A stretch of 25,332 nt of DNA from Paramuribaculum sp. (GCA_029051835.1 JAIDKJ010000364.1:1-25332), one strand, 5' to 3'. Counted from the stretch's first letter, positions 6,945-15,585 are shown. Numbers and translations: made by a program. The notes: generated from the letters alone by a model not told the origin.

Positions 6945-9008
6945 TTACTTGTCGGAGTTCCAGGTGCATTCGATCAGTTCGAACTGTCCGCGTCCGGTCA
7001 CCTTGTAGGTGGCTGTGTAGGGCGTGGTGGCCGAACCGTTGTAGGCCGAGAAGTTGATGGTGTAGATCACGTCCACTCCGGCTATAGGCTCGGCATCTGG
7101 ATGCAGTATCGACAGGGCGGCGGGCATCACCTCGCTCTCGAAGCGCTGCTTCATGGTCGCTACGATCTGTTCGTCGGTCATGTCGGCATAGCCGGCGGCA
7201 TACTGGGCGCGGGCCGATGCGGCGCGGAGATCCACGTTGCCCTGATAGGCCGAAGTGCCCGAGTAATACTCGTTGTTGCCGTAGCTGGTCACGTATGTGG
7301 CGCCGGTCTTGTCGTCGATCTGTGACTTTACCCAGTCAACGCAGGTCTGGAAGTAGAGCGTCGACAGCTCCTGGCCTTTGCCGGCGGGCAGGGTGATGGT
7401 CACGTTCGGGTCATAGATCCACTTGCCTCCGGTGCGTACAAACTGTGCGGTCTGCGTTGTCACGGTGGCGGCGGGAGTCCAGTCGGTGCCGTTGAACGTA
7501 TACTCGTCGCAGCGCACGGTAGTGGTGCTTGAAGCGAAGTAGAAGTAAGCCACGAAGCGGGTGTCACCCTCCGATGCATAGGGATACTTGGCCTTGAGGA
7601 ACTTCGGCAGCAGGGTGGCCGGAGCTTCGTCCGACAGGTTGTCGTAGCGCTGGCCCATTGCCTGGTAGTCGGCGTGAGAGGGCATCACTACGTCAGCGGC
7701 GGCTGTCCAGCGGGTGCCGTTGAAGGTGTATACCGCAAACTCGGCCTGCGAGGGAACCGTTTCGGTAGCGGCGCGGCTCGATGCTGTAGCGGCTGCTGCC
7801 GATGCGGCGTCGGTCACGGAGGTGGCTACCATGTTGCAGTATTTTCCGCCTGCCACATTGATCAGATAGCCGGTGACTTTCACTTTCGCGCCGTCGCTGT
7901 ATTTGCTCTTGTCGGCAGTGAGCATGCCGTAGGGGCTGCCCTGTGCCTTTGCCGAGCCTTCGACGATGATGTTGGTATTGGTGCGTCCCTTGCTGTCGGT
8001 GGTCACGCTGACGGTGCCTGTCATGGTGCCGTAGATGGCCAGGGCGTTGTCGGTTCGTGCTATGATGTTGGCCATTGAGGCGGCGTCAAACGTCGTGGCC
8101 GACGGATAGGTCACCTCCTGGCTGCCGGCTTTCTCGAATGTGGAGCCGTTGGCTATCTGGAGTCCGGTGTTGTAGGCGGCTACAGTGCCGTTGAGCACTA
8201 TCTGGTCGCCGATGGCAAGGTTGCTGAAACCGTTCTCCTCGAATTTCGAGCCGCAATATACGAAGATCGCGCCCGAAGCATCGGTCAGGATGTAGCCCTG
8301 CGAGCAGAGGGCGGTGACAACGCCGTTGATAGTCACGTCGTCATCTACAGCAGCGTTGCCGATCACGCTGGAGAGGGTGAAGCCGGGTTCTTCAGGCTCC
8401 GACGGAGCGGAGAACACGGGGTCGGCCGATGAGGTGCGGTAGCGCACTACGGCGTAGTCACCCTCGGCGGCGTCGGGAAGAGCCGTCAGGAGTATGCCGG
8501 GGATGGAGGCGGAGGCGGTGTGCGACGGAGCGAAAGAGGCTATGTAGTCATCCTCGCTGTCCCACACTTTCTGGTAGTCCTCGTCGCTGACGGTATATTC
8601 TGCGGCCGATTCGATCTTGGCGGGAATGTCCGAAGGGCTTACGGCTGTGTTGTAGGTCAGCTTTACGGCCGAGCCGTCGGTCAGCGTGAAGTAGGCGAAC
8701 GACGAGCTGCCGAGCCATGCCGGAACGTAGTCACGGGCCGGGATGATGTCGCTGAAGCAGAGCTTCGTTCCGACTGCCTTGAGGTTGTCGGCGACTCCGG
8801 CTTCGCCGGCAAGTGACCTGTTTGTCGAGTTGGAGGCTACGGCGGCATAGTCGGCCTCCGTCATGGTGTATTCGATTGTTTCTACCTGAGTGGGTTCGGG
8901 TACTTCGAAGCCTTTCAGCTCATCGTTGTTCCAGGAGTTTTCCGAACAGCCGGCTAAGGCTCCGGCCGCGAAGGCCAGCAGGAGAGCGCGTGATATATGA
9001 TGTTTCAT
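6945..9008 (-). CDS. Large OB-fold-containing lipoprotein, probable surface partner of the TonB receptor
   Basis: I do not recognise the full-length family. The 687-residue protein starts with a lipoprotein signal peptide and lipobox LAGC (Cys21). The mature start CSENSWNNDE is acidic and could act as a surface-export signal. Two modules with a YT(M/V)(T/S)(E/D)xDY motif occur at 47-54 and 138-145, and a related MPSHADY at 442-448. Residues about 210-300 look like an OB-fold (VTINGVVTAL, GYILTDASGAIFVY, IGDQIVLNGTV), with a second OB-like stretch at about 320-400. YTFNGTxWT occurs twice (427-435 and 503-511). The C-terminal 150 residues are unassigned. The gene is 13 bp downstream of the TonB-receptor gene, where a SusD would be in a glycan locus, so it may be a substrate-capturing lid. 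Function is unproven. Confidence 0.85.
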   Translation of the reverse strand: MKHHISRALLLAFAAGALAGCSENSWNNDELKGFEVPEPTQVETIEYTMTEADYAAVASNSTNRSLAGEAGVADNLKAVGTKLCFSDIIPARDYVPAWLGSSSFAYFTLTDGSAVKLTYNTAVSPSDIPAKIESAAEYTVSDEDYQKVWDSEDDYIASFAPSHTASASIPGILLTALPDAAEGDYAVVRYRTSSADPVFSAPSEPEEPGFTLSSVIGNAAVDDDVTINGVVTALCSQGYILTDASGAIFVYCGSKFEENGFSNLAIGDQIVLNGTVAAYNTGLQIANGSTFEKAGSQEVTYPSATTFDAASMANIIARTDNALAIYGTMTGTVSVTTDSKGRTNTNIIVEGSAKAQGSPYGMLTADKSKYSDGAKVKVTGYLINVAGGKYCNMVATSVTDAASAAAATASSRAATETVPSQAEFAVYTFNGTRWTAAADVVMPSHADYQAMGQRYDNLSDEAPATLLPKFLKAKYPYASEGDTRFVAYFYFASSTTTVRCDEYTFNGTDWTPAATVTTQTAQFVRTGGKWIYDPNVTITLPAGKGQELSTLYFQTCVDWVKSQIDDKTGATYVTSYGNNEYYSGTSAYQGNVDLRAASARAQYAAGYADMTDEQIVATMKQRFESEVMPAALSILHPDAEPIAGVDVIYTINFSAYNGSATTPYTATYKVTGRGQFELIECTWNSDK

Positions 9009-9021
9009 TTCTTTACGGATT

Positions 9022-11739
9022 TTAGAAGTTGACTCTCATGCGCACTGAGAATGTGCGGCCGAATGAATAGAACGTCTGATAGGCATTCTCCCAGGTGCCG
9101 TCGCTGGCCACCGGGGTATAGGCCTGAGTGATGTAGTTGTAGTCAAACAGGTTGTGGACGTTGCCGTAGAGGGTGGCGTTCACACCGCCGATCTTGAAGC
9201 GGTAGCTGCACGAGAGGTCAAACTGGTTGCCCCAGGGTATGCGCCAGGGTTCGCCGGCCGAAAGCTCGCCGTTGTTCTGGAGCGAGGAGGTGGTGATGTT
9301 GATGTCGGAGTAGTTGCGCGCGGCGGCTGTCCAGTCGGCGCCGATGCGGAAGCCGTCGAACGGCTTGAATACAACTCCTACGGCAGCGGTGGTCTGGGCC
9401 GATCCGCCCACTTTCACGCCTTTCTGGAGCAGAGTGGTGCGCAGATGATCGTCGGCGAGGATGCCGGCGGCCACGTCGCCCTGAAGGTTCTTGAGGGGTT
9501 CGCCGTTCTGGTTGTAGAAGTAGCCGGTGGCGTTGGAGTCCCACTGCCAGTCGCCCAGCGACAGCATGCCGTCAAGTTCCATCCACTTCACGGGGATATA
9601 CTTCACGTTGAATTCCAGACCCATGTGGCGGGCGTCGACACCCTCCATGTTCATGTAGTAGCGGTCGCCGGCATGGGGGCCGCTCTCGATCTCGCCGCTG
9701 CGGGCCATGGTGCGGTCCATCCAGCGGGTGAGATAGGCGTTGAAGGTGAAGGCCACCTTGCGCATCTGGAGTCCGTAGCCGGCCTCGAAGGAGTACACCT
9801 TCTCGTTGACGGCGTTGGGGTTGGTCACGTTGGAGTAGTTCGAGTTGAGGAATACGCCGCCGCTGAAGAACGGAGCGCGCGAGATATAGCCGGTGTTGAA
9901 GAACACGTTGTTGTGGCGGTCGATGTTGTAGTTCACGCCACCCTTGACGGTGCCGCCGATGAAGTTCATGGTCTTCGACTTCTCATGCTCCTTGTCGTAG
10001 TAGAAGAAGTCGCGGCGCCAGTAGGTGTTGTTGTTCAGGGCGCCCGAAAGCACGAGGTTGAGCTTGCCCGAAAGCGTGGTGTATTCGGCCTGGGCATAGG
10101 CTCCCTCCTGGGCGGTGTAGCCGTTGTAGTTGCGGGCTATCACGTCGCCCACGCCGAGCTTCTGGTATTTCCAGTCGGGGTTGGCGGCTATGGCGTTGTT
10201 GGCAGCGCGAACATTGCCGCGGTTGCTGTCGTCCATATAGTAGGCGCCGTCATAGAGGTCGCAGATCTGGTTCTTGTGGTGGCCGATGTAGTAGCGCAGG
10301 TCCAGACCGCCGATGAGGTTCAGACGGTCGCCGTTGCGCAGATCTATGCGCTTTTTGTACGACGATACAAGGCCATACCATTCGTGGTTGTTGTTCTGAC
10401 GGCCCATGACCATGTTCGATCCGGTGGCCGACGCGGCGTTCATGTCCTGGATCGCGCCGTAGTCAAATGTGCCGTCGGCGCAGCGGAATTTGGTATTGAG
10501 CACGCCGTTCGACGAGCCATACCAGTCGCTGCTGTAACCGTTGCGGCCATAGCCCTTGAGGCCGTAGCCCTGGGCATACGACATGTAGAGCGATGTGGAG
10601 AGCGACTGTGTGTGGTCGATCTGCCATATGTGTCCCAGAGAGATCTGGGGCTTGTGGTATACGTTGTAGTTCGAGGTGCGCTGACGGCCCTGGTTGTCGA
10701 AGCCGTAGGTGGGGTTGTAGCGATACATGCTCTCGCCGGCCATGTAGTTCTTGACGGCCTGCCAGCCGAGAACGCTCAGACCGTCGTAGCTCGAACGCTG
10801 GTAGTGCTGCTGCGGAGCGCCGAAAGCGGTCAGAGAGAGCTGATGCGATGAGGTGAGGCGCTTCGACACGTTGAAGAAGTAGTTGTAGGCGTTATACTGT
10901 GTGCCCTGCACATAGCCGTCGCCCCATTTGTGAGAGCCAAGGAAGGTCACGGCCCAGCCGTTCTTCATAAGGCCTGTCGACACCTTGACGCCGTAGTTGT
11001 TCATGCCGTCGTTGCCCATGCCGTACCATACCGAGCCGCCGCGCTCCACGTCGATGGTGCGGGTGGTGATATTGATGGTGCCGCCGATCGAGGGAGTCGA
11101 TACGATGGTGGCGCCAAGGCCGCGCTGGGTCTGGATGTTGGAGGCTACGTCAGAGAGGCCGGCCCAGTTGCTCTGGTACACGCCGCCCCACTCCATGTCG
11201 TTGATGGGTATGCCGTTGACCATCATGGCCACGTTGGCGCTCTTGAAGCCGCGCATACGGGTTTCGGCATCGCCGAAGCCGCCGCCCTGACGGATGGTGT
11301 AGATGCCCGGTGTGGTCTTGAGCACCTCCATGAGTTCCTGGCCGCCGAGCTTGAAGTCGATAGCGTCGGCGCCGACAGTCGACATTGCCACCGGAGTTTC
11401 GCGGGTCTTGCCCACCGACTGGGTGACAACCACGTCGTCGAGATGCTTCATCGCAAGCTCCATCGTGATCGTGCCCATGTCGCTGCGGGCGGGCAGCTCA
11501 AGGGTCTTGTAGCCGATATAAGTGATTTTGATGTTTTTGCCCTCAGGCACGTTGATGGTGAAGATGCCGTCGATGTTAGCGGCCGCGGCTCTCGAAGTGC
11601 CCGGCACGGATACTGTGGCTCCTACCATAGGCTCGCCTTCTTCATCGACGAGCGTGCCCGTACACTTGATGTCGGGGGCTGCAAAGGCGCTGACGCATAG
11701 CAGCCAGATTACACTTCCTAAAAGAAAGAGTCTTTTCAT
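9022..11739 (-). CDS. TonB-dependent outer-membrane receptor with CarboxypepD_reg-like N-terminal domain
   Basis: This 905-residue receptor has a signal peptide (about 1-20, ending SAFA), a CarboxypepD_reg-like beta-sandwich (about 25-95; GTLVDEEGEPMVGATVSV, later YIGYKT), the LDDVVVT linker (100-106), a plug domain (about 112-228 with TPGIYTIRQGG, MVNGIPIND, TPSIGGTINI) and a 22-strand-type barrel rich in Tyr and Trp ending in the typical terminal Phe (RMRVNF). Such receptors import large or scarce ligands across the outer membrane using the TonB-ExbBD motor. It is shorter than usual SusC proteins (about 1000 residues), and a SusD partner is missing, so it may not be a glycan transporter. 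It is the first gene of an operon with an OB-fold lipoprotein and a secreted peptidase, preceded by its own promoter. Confidence 0.95.
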   Translation of the reverse strand: MKRLFLLGSVIWLLCVSAFAAPDIKCTGTLVDEEGEPMVGATVSVPGTSRAAAANIDGIFTINVPEGKNIKITYIGYKTLELPARSDMGTITMELAMKHLDDVVVTQSVGKTRETPVAMSTVGADAIDFKLGGQELMEVLKTTPGIYTIRQGGGFGDAETRMRGFKSANVAMMVNGIPINDMEWGGVYQSNWAGLSDVASNIQTQRGLGATIVSTPSIGGTINITTRTIDVERGGSVWYGMGNDGMNNYGVKVSTGLMKNGWAVTFLGSHKWGDGYVQGTQYNAYNYFFNVSKRLTSSHQLSLTAFGAPQQHYQRSSYDGLSVLGWQAVKNYMAGESMYRYNPTYGFDNQGRQRTSNYNVYHKPQISLGHIWQIDHTQSLSTSLYMSYAQGYGLKGYGRNGYSSDWYGSSNGVLNTKFRCADGTFDYGAIQDMNAASATGSNMVMGRQNNNHEWYGLVSSYKKRIDLRNGDRLNLIGGLDLRYYIGHHKNQICDLYDGAYYMDDSNRGNVRAANNAIAANPDWKYQKLGVGDVIARNYNGYTAQEGAYAQAEYTTLSGKLNLVLSGALNNNTYWRRDFFYYDKEHEKSKTMNFIGGTVKGGVNYNIDRHNNVFFNTGYISRAPFFSGGVFLNSNYSNVTNPNAVNEKVYSFEAGYGLQMRKVAFTFNAYLTRWMDRTMARSGEIESGPHAGDRYYMNMEGVDARHMGLEFNVKYIPVKWMELDGMLSLGDWQWDSNATGYFYNQNGEPLKNLQGDVAAGILADDHLRTTLLQKGVKVGGSAQTTAAVGVVFKPFDGFRIGADWTAAARNYSDINITTSSLQNNGELSAGEPWRIPWGNQFDLSCSYRFKIGGVNATLYGNVHNLFDYNYITQAYTPVASDGTWENAYQTFYSFGRTFSVRMRVNF

Positions 11740-11828
11740 AATCGGTTATATATAAATGTTATAGATTGGTTTCTCTGATCAATCATCGTGCCGTAAAGCC
11801 GGCCTCAGCCGCCCTCTCGGAGGTTTCG
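11740..11828 (-). other. 5' leader of the TonB-receptor operon
   Basis: About 90 nt separate the predicted transcription start (near 11828) from the receptor start codon. The first half is GC-rich and can form small hairpins (CCTC-CGA-GAGG and GCCG-GCTTTA-CGGC on the minus strand); the second half is AT-rich up to the start codon. I see no match to a riboswitch class that I can recognise, including no TPP or cobalamin core. The structured half may be a control element or without function. Confidence 0.3.
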
Positions 11829-11833
11829 TGATG

Positions 11834-11841
11834 CAAAAGTA
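11834..11841 (-). promoter_or_regulatory. Bacteroidetes-type -7 box TACTTTTG of the TonB-receptor operon
   Basis: The minus strand reads TACTTTTGCAT, a full match to the Bacteroidetes -7 consensus TAnnTTTG, in an AT-rich stretch. Transcription would start a few bases downstream, giving a leader of about 90 nt before the receptor start codon at 11739. The -33 TTTG element is not clear at the expected distance. It is the only good promoter candidate between ftsZ and the receptor gene. Confidence 0.6.
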
Positions 11842-11910
11842 CTCTAAAAAAATGAATATTACTGTTAAATTGTCGTCTTATTTGTTGACATTTTATCACA
11901 TACAGACTTC

Positions 11911-11944
11911 GGGCGGCATTCCGTGGTTGTCAGGAATGCCGCCC
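11911..11944. terminator. Perfect 12-bp inverted repeat behind ftsZ, possible terminator
   Basis: GGGCGGCATTCC (11911-11922) is the exact reverse complement of GGAATGCCGCCC (11933-11944), with a 10-nt loop. The stem begins about 32 nt after the ftsZ stop codon and would be very stable in RNA. On the minus strand no T run follows, so it is not a standard intrinsic terminator. It may stop or stabilise the 3' end of the division-cluster transcript. Confidence 0.55.
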
Positions 11945-11976
11945 GGGGTATTGTGGCTGTCTGTTGGCGTTGCCGA

Positions 11977-13296
11977 TTATGTGAACGAAATGGTCGAGCC
12001 GCCCGAAGGACGCTGCTGCGTCACCGTCTGCGGACGGCGCTGGGCGCGGGCCTGCTCCACGGTAGCGCGGTCGCGGTTGTATGTCGGACTCTTTTCGAGT
12101 ACCTCGATTATGGTGTCCGAGTCCATCTCGTCCGGTTTGAGTATGATATAGTTGGTGCGGAACGTATCGACCTTCTCGCCATACTCTTCCCTGATGCGGT
12201 CCGATGCGCGCGGCGCGGGAGCCGCGGTGGCGGTAGCGGCATAGGTGCTGCTGATGGTTTCGGGCTGATCCTGATTGCGTATCTCCTGGATCTCGCCGAG
12301 GCGGTCCACATCGAAGCCTGAGGCAAGCATCGTGATCTTGATCTGTTCGCCGAGATCTTTGTCGAAGGCCACACCCCAGATGATCTTCACCTTCGGGTTG
12401 ATCTTCTGCACGAAGCTTGTCAGCTCGTTGACTTCGCTGAGCTTGAATTTGTTGGTGGCCTCCTGCGAGAAGTAGATATTGAAGAGCAGGCGCTTGGCCG
12501 TTGATATGTCGCGGTGTTTGAGCAGCGGCGAGGCGAGGGCGTCCTCAAGGGCTTTGGTCACACGGTTCTCCCCTTCGCCGTAGCCCGACGATATGATGGC
12601 GGCTCCGCCGTCGCGCAGAGTGGTGTTGACGTCGTTGAAGTCGAGGTTCATGTAGCCGTCGCAGGTTATCAGCTCCGAAATAGAGCGGGCGGCGGTGGCC
12701 AGAGTGTCGTCGGCCTTGCCGAATCCGTTTATGAAGTCAAGGTCGCCGTATATCTCCGTAAGCCGCTCGTTGTTGATCAGCAGCAGCGCGTCGACATACT
12801 TGGCCATCTCGTCGGCGCCGGCAAAGGCTTTGTTGATCTTCTCCTCGCCCTCGAAATAAAACGGTATGGTGACTATGCCTATGGTGAGAAGTCCCTTTTC
12901 GCGGGCCACACGGGCCACTACAGGGCTGGCGCCGGTGCCGGTGCCGCCACCCATGCCTGAGGTGATGAACACCATCCGGGTGTCGTCCTGGAATAATGCC
13001 TCGATCTTGGCTATGTCGTTTTCGGCGGCCTCACGCGCCACTTCGGGGCGGTCGCCGGCGCCAAGACCGTCGCCGATCATCACCTTGGTCGGCACCGGGC
13101 TTTGGCGCAGTGCCTGGCGGTCGGTGTTCAACACCACGAACGACACATGCTGGATGCCCTGGCGGAACATGTAGTTGACGGCATTGCCACCGCCTCCGCC
13201 CACGCCTATGGCCTTGATGATGATTTTGTCTTTCTGTTCGTTCTCGGGCGATTCAAATTGATCGGCGAGTCCTTCGGGATTAAGTATTTCGTCCAT
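11977..13296 (-). CDS. ftsZ: Cell division GTPase FtsZ
   Basis: FtsZ is the tubulin homologue that polymerises at mid-cell to form the division ring. The 439-residue protein shows the N-terminal nucleotide-binding loop VGGGGGNAV (32-40), the tubulin signature GGGTGTG (117-123 region), and the T7 synergy loop NLDFNDV (217-223), whose acidic residues complete the GTPase site of the next subunit. The globular domain ends at about residue 335. It is followed by a tail of about 100 residues containing TNYIILKPDEMDSDTIIEVLEKSPTYNRD, here cited only in part as EVLEKSPTYNRD (398-409), and ending in STISFT. The classic C-terminal D/E-I-P-x-F-L peptide is not visible. The gene is 25 bp after ftsA and is the last of the cluster. 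Confidence 0.98.
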   Translation of the reverse strand: MDEILNPEGLADQFESPENEQKDKIIIKAIGVGGGGGNAVNYMFRQGIQHVSFVVLNTDRQALRQSPVPTKVMIGDGLGAGDRPEVAREAAENDIAKIEALFQDDTRMVFITSGMGGGTGTGASPVVARVAREKGLLTIGIVTIPFYFEGEEKINKAFAGADEMAKYVDALLLINNERLTEIYGDLDFINGFGKADDTLATAARSISELITCDGYMNLDFNDVNTTLRDGGAAIISSGYGEGENRVTKALEDALASPLLKHRDISTAKRLLFNIYFSQEATNKFKLSEVNELTSFVQKINPKVKIIWGVAFDKDLGEQIKITMLASGFDVDRLGEIQEIRNQDQPETISSTYAATATAAPAPRASDRIREEYGEKVDTFRTNYIILKPDEMDSDTIIEVLEKSPTYNRDRATVEQARAQRRPQTVTQQRPSGGSTISFT

Positions 13297-13321
13297 TTCA
13301 GTAGTGCTTCTTTATGTAAGA

Positions 13322-14614
13322 TTAGTCATCGAGCAGATCGCCTCCGTCCGGATCTTCCGGCGGCTCCTGTATCTGTCGTTTCAGCCAGCTGAGAGCCTTT
13401 GAGAAGCCGCTCTGACGTTCAGGCTCGGCTACCGGCTCTGGTTCGGGGATGATCTCGATCGGTTCCTCCTTGATCGGTTCGGGCGACAGACACTCCTCGG
13501 CGCCAGCCTGGGCGGCGGCGTAGAGTATCGATACCACGTCGACCGAGTAGGCCGGCGATATGCGGCTGTCGGCTATGCCTATGCGCGGACTGATGATGCT
13601 TCCCATGCGCACCTTCATCTTGGTGGTGTCGCCCAGCAGGGTGTTGAATTCGGCCAGGCGCGCTCCGCCGCCCACTATCACTATGCCGGCGGGCAGTTCG
13701 GCCGGTGTCAGTCCGGCGTAGGATATCTGCTCCTTGATGTTGGCTATGATCTCTGCGGCGCGGTGGCTCACATAGTTGTTGAATTCGGTCATCTTCACGT
13801 CGTCGACGCTCCCCTCGGCGGGCGCTCCCTTGGCGTTGCCGCGCTGGCGCTTGAGCGCTTCGGCATCCTCCTCCACATAGTTGAGGCGGGTGAGATCGCG
13901 GGTGATGTTGCGCGAACCCATCGGTATCGTCTGCAGATACTGTAGACGACCGTGGCGGTAGATGCTCACGGTGACGGTTTCGGCGCCGAAGTCCACGAGC
14001 ATGCAGCCGAGCTGGCGCTCTTCGCTGGTGAGCACTATGTCGCCCATCGCAAGATGCTTCACGACGCATCCGCGTTTCTGCAGGCCGAGTTTCTCTTCGA
14101 TGAGAAGCTTGAGGTTGCGGCGCAGCTGCGGACGGCACACGATCAGGTTGCCCGACATGCGTATCTCCGAGCCATACATGCCCACCGGCATGTCGGACTT
14201 GCCGCCGTCCACATAAAATTCGCGCGGCACCACGTCTATCACCTCGCGGTCAGGCACCCGTTCGCCGAGCATCTCGCGCTTGAGAGCCTCAACGATGTCG
14301 TCGGTCACTTCGGTGTCGGCGGGCAGACGGCGCTCGGTCTGACGCTGTATGGCGGCCACCGAACGGCCCGATATGGATGTGTATATTCCCTCCACTTTGC
14401 GCGGGGTCATGCGGTTCTCGATTTTGAGCAGCAGTGTGCGGACGGCGTTGGCAGCCATGGACACGTTGCTCAGCTGCCCGTGACGCACGCTGTCGGTCAG
14501 CGGCATCTCCTCGATGGCTTTGACAGTGACGTAGCCGTTGGGGTCGACCGACCCGACGGCCCCCTTGATTTTACTGCTCCCGATTTCGAGAGCGATTATA
14601 TGCTTTTCGTCCAT
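13322..14614 (-). CDS. ftsA: Cell division protein FtsA
   Basis: FtsA is the actin-like membrane tether of FtsZ. The 430-residue sequence has the phosphate-1 motif IALEIGSSKIKGAVG (7-21), the phosphate-2 motif GCMLVDFGAETVTVSIY (203-219) and the adenosine motif GIVIVGGGARLAEF (310-323). The family-specific 1C domain replaces the usual actin subdomain between about residues 85 and 170. After a Pro/Glu-rich linker (about 378-400), an amphipathic helix GFSKALSWLKRQI (403-415) should bind the inner membrane, followed by a short acidic end (DPDGGDLLDD). It lies 41 bp after ftsQ and directly before ftsZ, the usual order. Confidence 0.97.
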   Translation of the reverse strand: MDEKHIIALEIGSSKIKGAVGSVDPNGYVTVKAIEEMPLTDSVRHGQLSNVSMAANAVRTLLLKIENRMTPRKVEGIYTSISGRSVAAIQRQTERRLPADTEVTDDIVEALKREMLGERVPDREVIDVVPREFYVDGGKSDMPVGMYGSEIRMSGNLIVCRPQLRRNLKLLIEEKLGLQKRGCVVKHLAMGDIVLTSEERQLGCMLVDFGAETVTVSIYRHGRLQYLQTIPMGSRNITRDLTRLNYVEEDAEALKRQRGNAKGAPAEGSVDDVKMTEFNNYVSHRAAEIIANIKEQISYAGLTPAELPAGIVIVGGGARLAEFNTLLGDTTKMKVRMGSIISPRIGIADSRISPAYSVDVVSILYAAAQAGAEECLSPEPIKEEPIEIIPEPEPVAEPERQSGFSKALSWLKRQIQEPPEDPDGGDLLDD

Positions 14615-14655
14615 ATAGCGTTAGTCGTTGTGAGTGGGTGTGACTTGATTGTTTG

Positions 14656-15585
14656 TTATTTATGGGGCTTTGAGGCCGGTATCGGTTTCTCCTGTCGCGG
14701 TTTCTGTCCGGGCAGGGCGGTGCCGGGCGCTATGCCGTCGGCAGCCAGCATGGTGCCTATGTCGTCGGCCTCGTCGATCTCTTCCACCTCCACTGCAGGC
14801 CGCGACAGCTGTTTGTGGCGACGTGTGGCCACGATCTGACCCGACCATTTAACAGAGATGGTGTCGTAATTGTTCCATCCTTTTACCGGAAGCACTTCGG
14901 TATACATCCGGCGGAGTCTTCCGAATTTGTTGTCGAAATTGTCGGGAGAGCCGAAGTTGATGATCTGGCCGCGGATTATAGGCACGAGCATCACGTCGGT
15001 GGGGGAGTCGATCTTGATCATCGACACCAGAGAGTTCCACAGCGAGTCGGAGGCTATGTAGTCTATCAGCGGCAGGATATCGCGAGCCATGCTCCGGGTG
15101 TCGTCGATGCGGCCCTGTATCACAGGCACGTCGATATGATAGCGGGCATCGGCCGAGATGCGTTTGCCCTCGCGGTTGATATAGTAGGATTTGTCGCCGT
15201 CAAACACACGTGCCACCGGACGCATCGGATCGACGGTCACGAGCACGTAGCCGTCGTTCAGCCTCACTGCCTGCACCGATTCTATCTTGTCGATGCGCGA
15301 GAGTATCCGCTCTATGCTGTCGGTGTCGATGTCGAGCAGGCGCATCCCTTTGGCGGTGGAGGGAATGTTGCCGAGCTCGCGGGCAAGTTCGCCGGCAGTG
15401 ACGAATTTCATGCTCGTGGTGTCGTTCACAGCTATGCGCAGACCGGTGCAGCGACGTTCGCTCTCGGCCTCGGAGGAGAGGCATAGAGCCGTCACAAGGT
15501 AGGCAAGCAACACGATGGCCGTGAGGCAGTGCCAGAAGGTGCGGGATATGCGGCGACGCCCTTGGCGTCCGGATCGCTCTGTCAT
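14656..15585 (-). CDS. ftsQ: Cell division protein FtsQ
   Basis: FtsQ is a bitopic inner-membrane protein of the divisome that links early ring proteins to the septal synthases. The 309-residue protein has a basic cytoplasmic N-terminus (RQGRRRISR), one membrane segment (about 17-37), a POTRA-like domain (about 46-118) and the FtsQ periplasmic domain (about 120-255, including the YYINREGKRIS segment typical of the family). The last 50 residues are acidic, then Pro/Lys-rich and probably disordered. Its start overlaps the murC stop by 4 bp, indicating translational coupling. Sequence conservation in this family is low, but position between murC and ftsA supports the call. Confidence 0.93.
   Translation of the reverse strand: MTERSGRQGRRRISRTFWHCLTAIVLLAYLVTALCLSSEAESERRCTGLRIAVNDTTSMKFVTAGELARELGNIPSTAKGMRLLDIDTDSIERILSRIDKIESVQAVRLNDGYVLVTVDPMRPVARVFDGDKSYYINREGKRISADARYHIDVPVIQGRIDDTRSMARDILPLIDYIASDSLWNSLVSMIKIDSPTDVMLVPIIRGQIINFGSPDNFDNKFGRLRRMYTEVLPVKGWNNYDTISVKWSGQIVATRRHKQLSRPAVEVEEIDEADDIGTMLAADGIAPGTALPGQKPRQEKPIPASKPHK

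Noticed and set aside
9022..11739. SusC/SusD glycan-utilisation locus
   Set aside because: The receptor is shorter than typical SusC. The partner is not SusD-like, and no glycoside hydrolase, sulfatase or hybrid sensor is present in the window.
6945..11739. Horizontally acquired island between ftsZ and the exporter operon
   Set aside because: I see no integrase, transposase, tRNA or direct repeats, and the base composition of these genes looks like that of the division cluster.
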